Positions 44,504 to 52,453 of a DNA stretch of 64,000 nt are shown here, piece after piece. The stretch comes from Arsenicicoccus sp. oral taxon 190 (GTDB lineage Bacteria; Actinomycetota; Actinomycetes; Actinomycetales; Dermatophilaceae). Where the stretch lies: positions 1,612,001 through 1,676,000 of the forward strand of contig NZ_CP012070.1 in the NCBI RefSeq assembly GCF_001189535.1, read 5' to 3'. Position numbers and translations under genes: made by a program. The stretch's first letter is position 1. Each line of letters opens with the position of its first letter. The notes under the pieces were generated by a model, which saw only the letters and a list, made by a program, of their open reading frames with translations, was not told the origin of the DNA and searched no databases.

Positions 44504-45451
44504 ATGCCGTGCACCGACGCCCCGCTCGCGGGGACCCGGGTCGTGACGCTCGCCGTCAACGTGCCCGGGCCGGTGGCGGCCGCCCGGCTCCGTCGGCTGG
44601 GGGCGCACGTGGTCAAGGTGCAGCCGCCGGCGGGCGACCCGCTCGGGGACTACTGCGCCGCGTGGCTCGCCGAGCTGGACGCCGGCCTCGAGCTCCGGTC
44701 GCTGGACCTGAAGTCCCGCGAGGGCCGCGCCGAGCTCGACGAGCTGCTGACCTCGGCGGACGTGCTCCTCACCGCGAGCCGGGGGTCGGCGCTGCGGCGG
44801 CTCGGGCTCGGGTGGGAGGAGCTGCACGCCCGCTGCCCCCGGCTCGTGCACGTGGCCGTCGTGGGGCACGCCGCGCCCGACGACGACGTGGCCGGGCACG
44901 ACCTGACCTACCAGGCCACGGCCGGGCTGCTCACCCCGCCGCAGCTGCCGGCGGTCCTCGTCGCCGACCTCGCCGGCGCCGAGCGCGCCGTCTCCGAGGC
45001 GCTCGCCGGGCTGCTGCTGCGGGCCCGGACGGGGGAGGGGAGCCGTCGGGAGGTGGCCTTCGCGGACTGTGCGGCCGACCTGGCGGCCTCGGCCCGGCAC
45101 GGCCTCACCGCACCCGGAGGGCTGCTGGGCGGCGGGTTCGCGGGCTACGGCCTGTATCCCGCGCAGGACGGCTACGTCGCGCTCGCGGCGCTGGAGCCGC
45201 ACTTCTGGCGGCGGGCGCAGGAGCTGCTGGGCGGCGACGCCGACACCATCGCGCAGACGCTGCGCACCCGCACCGCCGCGCAGTGGCAACGCCTCGCCGA
45301 GGAGCAGGACCTGCCGCTCGTCGCCGTCGCCAGCACGGCAGCCGGCGCCGACACCGGTGCTGGTGCGGACGCCGACGCCGAAGCTGGTGCGGACGCCCGC
45401 ACCGACACCCGTGCCGATGCCGGTGCGGGAGTGGCGGAGGGTGCCTGGTGA
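44504..45451 (+). CDS. CaiB/BaiF family III CoA-transferase, short form
   Basis: The 315-residue protein resembles class III CoA-transferases: an N-terminal Rossmann-like start (LAGTRVVTLAVNVPGPVAA), HVVKVQPPAGDP, and ADLAGAERA with the likely catalytic Asp. It is shorter than typical members (380-400), and the C-terminal 40 residues are an Ala/Asp/Gly low-complexity run coded by GC-rich repeats. ATG at 44504 has GAGGAGG at ideal spacing. Its stop overlaps the next gene (GTGA). The substrate acid is unknown. Confidence 0.75.
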   Translation: MPCTDAPLAGTRVVTLAVNVPGPVAAARLRRLGAHVVKVQPPAGDPLGDYCAAWLAELDAGLELRSLDLKSREGRAELDELLTSADVLLTASRGSALRRLGLGWEELHARCPRLVHVAVVGHAAPDDDVAGHDLTYQATAGLLTPPQLPAVLVADLAGAERAVSEALAGLLLRARTGEGSRREVAFADCAADLAASARHGLTAPGGLLGGGFAGYGLYPAQDGYVALAALEPHFWRRAQELLGGDADTIAQTLRTRTAAQWQRLAEEQDLPLVAVASTAAGADTGAGADADAEAGADARTDTRADAGAGVAEGAW

Positions 45452-46221
45452 CCCGCTTCCTGGACGACCTGGGGCACCCGGTGGTGCTGCCGCGCACGCC
45501 CCGCCGGGTCGTCAGCCTCGTGCCGTCGCTGACGGAGGCGGTCGCGTGGAGCGCGCCGGACGTCCTCGTCGGGGCGACCGACTGGTGCACCCACCCCACG
45601 GAGCTGCAGGTCACCCGGGTCCGCGGCACCAAGAACCCTGACCTCGACGCCATCGCGGCGCTCGAGCCCGACCTGGTCGTCAGCGACGAGGAGGAGAACC
45701 GCGCACCCGACCTCGCCGCCCTGCGCGAGCGCGGGATCGCCGTCTGGACCACCCAGATCCGCTCGGTCGACACCGCGCTGCGGTCCATCGGTCGGCTCGT
45801 GGAGGCGCTCGACGTGCGGCGGCCCGACTGGCTGGACGACGCCCACGAGGCGTGGACCGCGCCGACGCGCGTCGACCCCGACCGCAGGGTGCGCGCCGTC
45901 ATACCGGTCTGGCGCCGCCCGTGGATGCACGTGGGGTCGCAGACGTATGCCGGCGACGTGCTGCGGCGGCTCGGGGTGGACAACGTGCTGCGGCACCACC
46001 CGGACCGCTACCCCGCGATCCCGCTGCCGGAGCTGCCGCCGGCCGACCTGGTGATCCTCCCGGACGAGCCCTACGCCTTCGCCGCAGACGACGGGCCGGA
46101 GGCCTTCGCCCCGCTGCCCAGCGCTCTCGTCGACGGCCGCGCGCTCACGTGGTACGGCCCGGCGATGATCGGCGCCCCGGAGCGGCTCGTCCGCCAGCTG
46201 CGGCGCCGGGTCGGGACGTGA
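45448..46221 (+). CDS. BtuF-like helical-backbone binding protein without signal peptide
   Basis: The 257-residue product matches the periplasmic B12/iron-binding fold (PF01497): PRRVVSLVPSLTEAV, VGATDWCTHP, ALEPDLVVSDEEENR, a long linking helix, and a second lobe with YAGDVLRRLGVDNV and LPPADLVILPDEPYAF. There is no signal peptide or lipobox, and no ABC permease or ATPase nearby, so it probably stays in the cytoplasm. Such orphans may bind corrinoids or metals in an enzyme role. Translation is coupled to the CoA-transferase gene. Confidence 0.75.
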   Translation: MTRFLDDLGHPVVLPRTPRRVVSLVPSLTEAVAWSAPDVLVGATDWCTHPTELQVTRVRGTKNPDLDAIAALEPDLVVSDEEENRAPDLAALRERGIAVWTTQIRSVDTALRSIGRLVEALDVRRPDWLDDAHEAWTAPTRVDPDRRVRAVIPVWRRPWMHVGSQTYAGDVLRRLGVDNVLRHHPDRYPAIPLPELPPADLVILPDEPYAFAADDGPEAFAPLPSALVDGRALTWYGPAMIGAPERLVRQLRRRVGT

Positions 46222-46239
46222 CCGTGCTCACGGCCGCCG

Positions 46240-46245
46240 TAGGCT
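46240..46245 (+). promoter_or_regulatory. -10 box TAGGCT, probable leaderless start for malic enzyme
   Basis: TAGGCT ends seven bases before the ATG at 46253. The run of G between them could also serve as a weak ribosome site on a slightly longer message. Confidence 0.45.
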
Positions 46246-46252
46246 GGGGGGC

Positions 46253-47968
46253 ATGTCGAGTCGCCCCTTCGAGTTCGAGTCCGGCCCCGACGGCACCAGG
46301 GTGCGCGTCCGGGTCCGCGGCAACGATGTCCTGGCCATCCCGCTGATCAACCGCGGCACCGCGTTCACCAAGGCCGAGCGGGACTCGCTGCGGCTCAACG
46401 GGCTGATGCCGAGCGGGATCGTGCCGCTCGAGGGGCAGGTCGCCCGGGTCTACGAGCAGTTCCGCCAGCAGCCGGACGCGCTGAGCAAGAACGTCTACCT
46501 GTCGGCGATGCGCGACCGCAACGAGGTGCTGTTCTACCGGCTGCTCGCCGAGCACCTCGAGGAGATGCTGCCGATCGTCTACACCCCCACCATCGGCGAC
46601 GCCATCCAGCGCTACTCCCACTGGTACTCCCGCCCCCGCGGGGTCTTCCTGTCGATCGACGACCCCGACGGCATCGAGAACGCCTTCCTCAACTACGGCC
46701 TCGAGCCCGACGACGTCGACCTCGTCGTCGCCACGGACTCCGAGGGCATCCTCGGGATCGGCGACCAGGGCGTCGGCGGCGTGCAGATCGCCATCGGCAA
46801 GTTGTCGGTCTACACCGCCGCGGCGGGCGTGCACCCCCGGCGCGCCATACCGGTCGTCCTCGACGTGGGCACCGACAACCTCGCGCTGCTCAACGACGAG
46901 CTCTACCTCGGGGTGCGGCACGCCCGGGTGCGCGGGGAGCGGTACGACGCCTTCATCGACAAGTTCATCGAGGTGACGACCCGGTTGTTCCCGCACGCGA
47001 TGCTGCACTGGGAGGACTTCGGGGCGAGCAACGCGCACCGCATCCTGGAGAAGTACCGCCACGAGATCTGCACCTTCAACGACGACGTGCAGGGCACCGC
47101 CGCCGTCGTCGCGGCCGCCGCGCTCGCGGGCGTCCAGGCGCTCGGCGAGCGCATGGGCGACCAGCAGATCGTGGTGCACGGGGCGGGCACCGCGGGGGTC
47201 GGCATCGCCAACCTGCTGCGCGACATCATGATGCGCGAGGGCCTGTCGCCCGAGGAGGCCAACGCGAGGTTCTGGTGCCTCGGGTCGCGAGGGCTGATCA
47301 CCGAGGCGCTCGGCGACCGGGTCCGCCCCTTCCAGCGGCCCTACGCCCGCACCGACGCCGACGTCGCCCAGTGGCGGCTGGACCGGCCCGGCCGGATCGA
47401 CCTGGCCGACGTGGTCCGCAACGTCCACCCGACGATCCTCATCGGCACCTCCGGGCAGCCCGGGTCCTTCAGCGAGGCGATCGTCCGCGACATGGCCGCG
47501 CACGCCCGCAACCCGATCATCATGCCGCTGTCCAACCCCACCCGGCTGTCCGAGGCCGTGCCGGAGCAGGTCGTCGAGTGGACCCACGGCAAGGCCATGA
47601 TCGCCACCGGCTCGCCCTTCGCGCCCGTCACCTTCCACCAGCGGACCTACGAGATCGCGCAGGCCAACAACGCACTCGTCTTCCCCGGTCTCGGGCTCGG
47701 GGTGTCGGTGTGCCGCGCCTCGCGGGTGAGCGACGGGATGATCGCGGCCGCCGCCGAGGCCATCGCCGGCATCAGCAAGGTGACCCGCCCCGAGATGCCG
47801 CTGCTGCCCTCGATCAAGGAGCTGCGCTACGTCAGCGCCACGGTGGCGCTCGCCGTGGTGACGGCGGCGCAGCAGGAGGGGCTGGCCACGGTCGAGGTGG
47901 ACAACCCGGTCCAGGCGGTCTTCCAGCGGATGTGGCACCCGGTCTACCCGGACCTCGAGGCGGTCTGA
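46253..47968 (+). CDS. maeA: NAD-dependent malic enzyme
   Basis: The 571-residue enzyme oxidatively decarboxylates malate to pyruvate. It is the long form (like SfcA/MaeA), with the family signatures LPIVYTPTIGDAIQRYSHWY, ATDSEGILGIGDQGVGG, FNDDVQGTAAVV, the nucleotide fold VVHGAGTAGVGIANLL, and IMPLSNPTRLSEAV. Cofactor preference (NAD) is inferred from the family. Both neighbours are on the same strand; an inverted repeat follows. Confidence 0.92.
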   Translation: MSSRPFEFESGPDGTRVRVRVRGNDVLAIPLINRGTAFTKAERDSLRLNGLMPSGIVPLEGQVARVYEQFRQQPDALSKNVYLSAMRDRNEVLFYRLLAEHLEEMLPIVYTPTIGDAIQRYSHWYSRPRGVFLSIDDPDGIENAFLNYGLEPDDVDLVVATDSEGILGIGDQGVGGVQIAIGKLSVYTAAAGVHPRRAIPVVLDVGTDNLALLNDELYLGVRHARVRGERYDAFIDKFIEVTTRLFPHAMLHWEDFGASNAHRILEKYRHEICTFNDDVQGTAAVVAAAALAGVQALGERMGDQQIVVHGAGTAGVGIANLLRDIMMREGLSPEEANARFWCLGSRGLITEALGDRVRPFQRPYARTDADVAQWRLDRPGRIDLADVVRNVHPTILIGTSGQPGSFSEAIVRDMAAHARNPIIMPLSNPTRLSEAVPEQVVEWTHGKAMIATGSPFAPVTFHQRTYEIAQANNALVFPGLGLGVSVCRASRVSDGMIAAAAEAIAGISKVTRPEMPLLPSIKELRYVSATVALAVVTAAQQEGLATVEVDNPVQAVFQRMWHPVYPDLEAV

Positions 47969-47995
47969 GCCCGGGGATCGACCGCGCGGGGGTCC

Positions 47996-48032
47996 GGCGA
48001 GGGTTATGCTTCCGTTGAGCACAACCCTCGCC
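47996..48032. promoter_or_regulatory. 10-bp inverted repeat GGCGAGGGTT / AACCCTCGCC around a TATGCT
   Basis: Perfect arms 47996-48005 and 48023-48032 flank a 17-base centre that contains a TATGCT -10-like box at 48005-48010. It lies 45 bases before the MFS gene. It can be read as an operator on the MFS promoter or as a malic-enzyme terminator without a T-run. Confidence 0.45.
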
Positions 48033-48076
48033 GTCCCCTCCGCGCGTCGGCGCGACCTGAGCCCCTGGAGCCCGTG

Positions 48077-49471
48077 ATGCCTGCCTCGCCTGCTGGACCC
48101 GCCTCGCCCGCAGCCTCGGGGTCGCCCGCTGCGGCCGAGGGCTCGCGCCCGCTCACGCGCACCGAGCGCCTCGACCGGCTGCCCTTCACCCGCAAGCACG
48201 GCCGGCTGCTCGCAGGCTCGGGCGTCGGCTGGGCCCTCGACGCGATGGACGTCGGCCTCATCTCCTTCGTGCTGACCGCCCTGGCCAAGCAGTGGCACCT
48301 GACGCCGACCGAGGTGTCCTGGATCGCGTCGATCGGGTCGCTGGGCATGGCCGTCGGCGCGACCCTCGGCGGGCTGCTCGCCGACCGGATCGGCCGCCGC
48401 CAGGTCTTCGCCCTCACCCTGCTCGTCTACGGCCTGGCGACCGGCGCCTCGGCGCTCGCCGGCAGCGTGGCCGTGCTGATGGCGCTGCGTTTCGTCGTCG
48501 GGCTGGGCCTCGGGTCCGAGCTGCCCGTCGCGTCCACGCTCATCTCGGAGTACTCCCCGGCCCACATCCGCGGCCGCGTCGTGGTCGGGCTGGAGTCCTT
48601 CTGGGCGCTGGGGTGGATCCTAGCGGCGCTGATCGGCTACTTCGTGATCCCGGGCAGCGCCGACGGGTGGCGCTGGGCGATGGCGCTCGGCGTCGTGCCC
48701 GCCCTCTACGCCCTGGTCGTCCGGGCGACCCTGCCGGAGTCGGTGCGCTTCCTGGAGTCCAAGGGGCGCCATGCCGAGGCGGAGCGCGCGGTGCGCAGCT
48801 TCGAGGAGCCCGCGGGGGTGCCGGCCCCGGACCACGCACCGGACGCCGTGATCGAGGCGCCGGTCGCGCCGACCGGGCCGGTGCCCGGGCTGTGGAGCCT
48901 GCGCTACCGGGTGCGCACGGCCGCCCTCTGGGTGGTGTGGTTCTGCGTCAACTTCTCCTACTACGGCGCCTTCATCTGGCTGCCGTCGCTGCTCTTCGCC
49001 CAGGGCTTCGGGATGGTGAAGTCCTTCGAGTACACCCTGTGGATCACCCTCGCCCAGCTGCCGGGCTACGCCGTGTCGGCGTGGCTCATCGAGGTGTGGG
49101 GGCGGCGCGCCACCCTGACCACCTTCCTGATCGGGTCGGCCTGCGCGGCAGGGGCTTTCGGCATGGCGTCGTCGGTGCCGGCCATCATCGCCGCGGGGTG
49201 CGCGCTGTCCTTCTTCAACCTCGGCGCGTGGGGCGCGCTCTACGCCGTCACGCCCGAGATCTACCCGACGGTGATGCGGGCGACCGGGTCCGGCGCGGCG
49301 GCCGGGTTCGGGCGGATCGCGTCGATCCTCGCGCCGCTGGCGGTCCCTCCCCTCAAGGCGGCGGGTGGGACGGGCCTGGTCTTCACGACCTTCGCGGTGG
49401 CCTTCGCGATCGCGGCGTTCGCCGGCCTCGCGCTCCCGGAGCTCAAGGGCCGCGACCTCGAGGAGCTCTGA
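48077..49471 (+). CDS. MFS transporter (sugar-porter/NiaP-like)
   Basis: The 464-residue permease has 12 helices in two halves joined by a cytoplasmic loop. Motifs: GWALDAMDVGLISFVLTAL in helix 1, GGLLADRIGRRQ in loop 2-3, and RFVVGLGLGSELPVASTLISEYSP in helices 4-5, followed by RGR. These features resemble the NiaP/aromatic-acid branch that carries nicotinate or benzoate-type acids; the substrate is inference only. ATG at 48077 has GGAG upstream; GTG at 48074 is also possible. Confidence 0.82.
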   Translation: MPASPAGPASPAASGSPAAAEGSRPLTRTERLDRLPFTRKHGRLLAGSGVGWALDAMDVGLISFVLTALAKQWHLTPTEVSWIASIGSLGMAVGATLGGLLADRIGRRQVFALTLLVYGLATGASALAGSVAVLMALRFVVGLGLGSELPVASTLISEYSPAHIRGRVVVGLESFWALGWILAALIGYFVIPGSADGWRWAMALGVVPALYALVVRATLPESVRFLESKGRHAEAERAVRSFEEPAGVPAPDHAPDAVIEAPVAPTGPVPGLWSLRYRVRTAALWVVWFCVNFSYYGAFIWLPSLLFAQGFGMVKSFEYTLWITLAQLPGYAVSAWLIEVWGRRATLTTFLIGSACAAGAFGMASSVPAIIAAGCALSFFNLGAWGALYAVTPEIYPTVMRATGSGAAAGFGRIASILAPLAVPPLKAAGGTGLVFTTFAVAFAIAAFAGLALPELKGRDLEEL

Positions 49472-49502
49472 CCCCGACGGGGTGGCCACCTGAGGTGGGG
49501 CC

Positions 49503-50543
49503 TCAGAGGGGGACGCCGACCTGGCGCCTCACCTCGTCCAGGACGCTCATGATCGCGACCGTCTCGTCCAGCGGCAGCAGGGGCGACTCCGGCGCGCCCT
49601 GCGCCACGAGACCGGCGAAGTGGGCGGCCTCGTAGCACAACCCCTGGTGGCCGGTCACGACCGGCGCCGGCCCCTCCACCACGTCGCCGTCACGGGACAC
49701 CAGCCGCACCCGCCCGGGCTGGTAGAAGTCGCCGTCCAGCTCCACCCGCGCCCGCGACCCCGAGACCGACGCGATGGTGGGCGTCTTGGCGGCGAGCGTG
49801 GTCGACAGCACGGCGTGGGCGGCCGGCTCCCGGTCGAACCCGTCGAGGATCAGCGACACCTGCCGCTCCACCCCGGTGAACGCGGTCGTCCCCACCGCCG
49901 TGACCCGACCCGGCAGCCCCAGCAGGCCCAGGGCGAAGCTGACCGGGTAGATGCCGAGGTCCAGCAGCGACCCGCCCGCCAGCTCGGGGGCGAACAACCG
50001 CGACGACCGGTCCTGCTCGAACCACTGCCCGTGGTCGGCCAGCACCGTCTCGACCTCGCCGAGCACCCCGTCCGCGAGCAGCTGCCGGATCACGTCCGAC
50101 TGGGGCAGGAACCGCGTCCACATGGCTTCCATGCAGGTCACGCCGGCGGCGCGGGCCGCGTCCACGACCTCCTGCGCCTGCGCCGCGGTCCGGGTGAACG
50201 CCTTCTCGACCAGCACGTGCTTGCCCCCGGCGATGGCGAGCAGCGCGTGCTCGTGGTGCTCGCTGTGCGGGGACGCCACGTAGACGGCGTCGACCTGGGG
50301 GTCGGCGGCCACCGCGGCATACGAGTCGTATGCCGTCGCGCCCCCCACCTCGGCGGCATACGCCTCGGCGCGCTCCTGCGACCTGGACCCGACGGCGACG
50401 ATGCGGCTGCGGGTGTGCGTGTGCAGCCCGTCGGCGAAGGCGCGGGCGATGCCGCCGGGGCCGATGACGCCCCAGCGCAGCGGGGGCGCCTCGGCGGGGT
50501 CGGGGATCCGGCTGGTGGGCAGGGCGGTCGGGAAGTCGCTCAC
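49503..50543 (-). CDS. Gfo/Idh/MocA family oxidoreductase
   Basis: The 346-residue NAD(P)-dependent sugar dehydrogenase homologue has the dinucleotide loop WGVIGPGGIARAF, VYVASPHSEH, the catalytic-lysine motif HVLVEKAFTRT, and LLDLGIYPVSFALGLLG. It resembles trans-1,2-dihydrobenzene-1,2-diol or xylose dehydrogenase types, but no specific substrate is supported. GTG at 50543 lies seven bases after a minus-strand TAGGCT (50551-50556), so the message is probably leaderless. Confidence 0.85.
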   Translation of the reverse strand: MSDFPTALPTSRIPDPAEAPPLRWGVIGPGGIARAFADGLHTHTRSRIVAVGSRSQERAEAYAAEVGGATAYDSYAAVAADPQVDAVYVASPHSEHHEHALLAIAGGKHVLVEKAFTRTAAQAQEVVDAARAAGVTCMEAMWTRFLPQSDVIRQLLADGVLGEVETVLADHGQWFEQDRSSRLFAPELAGGSLLDLGIYPVSFALGLLGLPGRVTAVGTTAFTGVERQVSLILDGFDREPAAHAVLSTTLAAKTPTIASVSGSRARVELDGDFYQPGRVRLVSRDGDVVEGPAPVVTGHQGLCYEAAHFAGLVAQGAPESPLLPLDETVAIMSVLDEVRRQVGVPL

Positions 50544-50550
50544 CCGGCCG

Positions 50551-50556
50551 AGCCTA
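50551..50556 (-). promoter_or_regulatory. -10 box TAGGCT for the Gfo/Idh/MocA gene in a 28-bp divergent gap
   Basis: Read on the minus strand this is TAGGCT, seven bases before the GTG at 50543. The divergent yigZ-like GTG at 50572 is only 28 bases away, so both promoters must overlap. Confidence 0.45.
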
Positions 50557-50571
50557 GGCGAGGATGGGGCC

Positions 50572-51201
50572 GTGGTGGAGTCCTACCTGACGGTGGCCGA
50601 CGCGGTGGAGGCGGAGGTCGAGGCGAGGCGGTCGCGGTTCCTGGCGCGGCTGGAGCCGGTGTCGTCGGAGGCGGACGCGCGGGCCGTGGTCGAGGCGGCG
50701 CGGACGGCGCACTGGGACGCGCGGCACCACTGCTCGGCGTTCGTGCTGGGGCCGGACGCGATGACCGAGCGGTCCTCCGACGACGGCGAGCCCGCGGGGA
50801 CCGCCGGGTCGCCGATGCTCGAGGTGCTGCGCGGCCGCGGGCTGACGGACGTGGTGTGCGTGGTGACGCGGTGGTTCGGCGGGACGCTGCTCGGGACCGG
50901 CGGTCTGATCCGGGCGTACGGCGACGCGGTGCGCGCGGCCTGCGACGCCGCCGTGGTGGTGGAGCGGCGGCTCTTGCTGCGGGTCTCGCTCGACGTCGAC
51001 CACGCCGACGCGGGGCGCGTGGAGGCGGCGCTGCGGTCTCGCGGGGTGCAGGTGGCCGGCACGGACTACGGCGCTCGGGCGACGCTGCGGCTGGACGTGT
51101 CGCCGGACGAGCGGGAGCGGCTCCGCGAGGTGGTGGCCGAGCTCACCGGGGGAGCGGGGGTCCTCGTCGACGGCCCCTCCCACTGGTCCTACCGGGGGTA
51201 G
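50572..51201 (+). CDS. YigZ/IMPACT family protein
   Basis: The 209-residue protein has the IMPACT core: KSRF-like RRSRFLARL, DARHHCSAFVLG, SSDDGEPAGTAGSPML and VVTRWFGGTLLGTGGL, then a DUF1949 ferredoxin-like domain. In yeast and mammals IMPACT proteins tune Gcn2 translation control; bacterial function is unclear. GTG at 50572 or 50575 fits the family start. The end (YRG stop) lies in the 47-bp repeat shared with pepN. Confidence 0.88.
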   Translation: MVESYLTVADAVEAEVEARRSRFLARLEPVSSEADARAVVEAARTAHWDARHHCSAFVLGPDAMTERSSDDGEPAGTAGSPMLEVLRGRGLTDVVCVVTRWFGGTLLGTGGLIRAYGDAVRAACDAAVVVERRLLLRVSLDVDHADAGRVEAALRSRGVQVAGTDYGARATLRLDVSPDERERLREVVAELTGGAGVLVDGPSHWSYRG

Positions 51202-51234
51202 CGGGATCGACCGGCCGTCCTTCCCCAGGCTGAT
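51188..51234 (+). repeat. 47-bp repeat, copy B (covers the yigZ-like stop)
   Basis: This copy differs from 38264-38310 at two bases and again supplies the terminal Tyr-Arg-Gly-stop. Its own flanks pair differently: GGTAGC near the stop matches GCTACC just downstream. The converging AbrB gene also ends in CGGGGGTAG on the other strand. Confidence 0.75.
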
Positions 51235-51272
51235 GCTGCTACCGCCGGCGGGTCTGCTACCCCGCGGATCCG

Positions 51273-52322
51273 CTACCCCCGGCGGGTCCGCAGCCAGCGG
51301 GCCAGCACCGGCGCCAGCGCCAGGATCGCGAGCAGCCGCGCCAGCTGCACGGCGAAGACATAGGTCGGCTCGGCGCCGCTGTCGGCGGCCGTCGCCAGCA
51401 CGGCGAAGAGCCCACCCGGCGTCGTCGCGAGATAGGTCGTGAGCGGGTCGACCCCGGTCACCCACGACAGCACCCAGCCCAGCGCGCCGCACAGCACCAG
51501 CAGCGCCGCGATCAGCACCAGACCGGCGGGCAGCATCCGCCCGATCGCCCGCACGCTGTCCCGGGTGAACTTCACCCCGACCTGCAGCCCGATCGCCAGC
51601 ATCGCCAGCGCCACGAGCAGACCCGGTGTGCGCACCACCCCCAGCCCGCCCCACAGCGCGATCGCGCCGGCGACAGCGAGCGGCCCGATCAGCGTGAACG
51701 TCGACACCGGCACCAGCCGCGCCAGCGCGAGCCCCACGACCACCGACACCGCCACGAACCCCAGCGAGGCACCGAGCCCCGCCCTCGCGCCCCCGGCAGC
51801 GACCGCCTGCCCCGTCTGCGGGTGGAACGCCAGGCCCACCACGAGCGGCAACGTGACCAGCACGAGCAGCACCCGGAGGTACTGCAGGATCGACACCACC
51901 CGGGCGTCCGCGCCCAGCTCGTCCGCGATCGAGGTGATGCCGGACGCCCCGCCCGCCGCCATCGAGAACAGCCCGGTGGCCAGCGAGATCGGGTGCAGAC
52001 GCGCCAGTATGGCGCCCGCGAGCAGGCTCAGCAGCAGCGTCACCACGGTGACGACGAGCACGGACGGCCAGTCGGCGGCGATCTGGCGCAGCGCGGCGAG
52101 GGTCACCGTCTCGCCGATGGTCACCCCGACGAGGGCCTGCGCCACGACCATGCCCCAGCGGGGCAGCTCGGGGGGCCGTGGCGACCCGAAGGCCAGCACG
52201 GCGCCCGCCGCCAGCCCGCCGAAGAGCGACGGCGAGGGCAGGGCCAGCAGCGCGAGGCACACCCAGACGGCGGCTCCGACGGCCACCCCGGCGGCGAGCA
52301 CGCGGGCGGGTGGGGTGATCAC
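51273..52322 (-). CDS. AbrB-family membrane protein (PF05145, duplicated)
   Basis: The 349-residue integral membrane protein has about ten helices in two homologous halves, each containing a Gly-rich re-entrant segment: AAGGASGITSIADELGAD in half one and TTPGGLFAVLATAADSGAEP in half two. This is the ammonia monooxygenase/AbrB-duplication membrane family, possibly a transporter or regulator of unknown substrate. The GTG start lies six bases after a minus-strand TAGGGT (52329-52334), so it is likely leaderless. Confidence 0.8.
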   Translation of the reverse strand: MITPPARVLAAGVAVGAAVWVCLALLALPSPSLFGGLAAGAVLAFGSPRPPELPRWGMVVAQALVGVTIGETVTLAALRQIAADWPSVLVVTVVTLLLSLLAGAILARLHPISLATGLFSMAAGGASGITSIADELGADARVVSILQYLRVLLVLVTLPLVVGLAFHPQTGQAVAAGGARAGLGASLGFVAVSVVVGLALARLVPVSTFTLIGPLAVAGAIALWGGLGVVRTPGLLVALAMLAIGLQVGVKFTRDSVRAIGRMLPAGLVLIAALLVLCGALGWVLSWVTGVDPLTTYLATTPGGLFAVLATAADSGAEPTYVFAVQLARLLAILALAPVLARWLRTRRG

Positions 52323-52328
52323 CCTGGC

Positions 52329-52334
52329 ACCCTA
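52329..52334 (-). promoter_or_regulatory. -10 box TAGGGT for the AbrB-family gene
   Basis: On the minus strand TAGGGT ends six bases before the GTG at 52322, with no ribosome site between. Confidence 0.45.
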
Positions 52335-52423
52335 GAGCGGTGCCGCCTCCCGTGAGGCAGCGGCTCGGGTGCCGACCATCACTCGCCGCACCCGCCGCCC
52401 CCACGCCGCCACCACCTCAACGC

Positions 52424-52446
52424 CCTGAACGGCGTTCAGGTAGGCT
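52424..52446 (+). promoter_or_regulatory. BioQ-type operator and -10 box before bioY
   Basis: CCTGAACGGCGTTCAGG (52424-52440) is a perfect 17-bp palindrome containing TGAAC-N3-GTTCA, the motif reported for the TetR-type biotin regulator BioQ of actinobacteria. It abuts TAGGCT (52441-52446), seven bases before the bioY ATG. A repressor bound here would block the promoter, so biotin control of bioYMN is strongly suggested. No bioQ gene is in the window. Confidence 0.75.
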
Positions 52447-52453
52447 GCGCACC

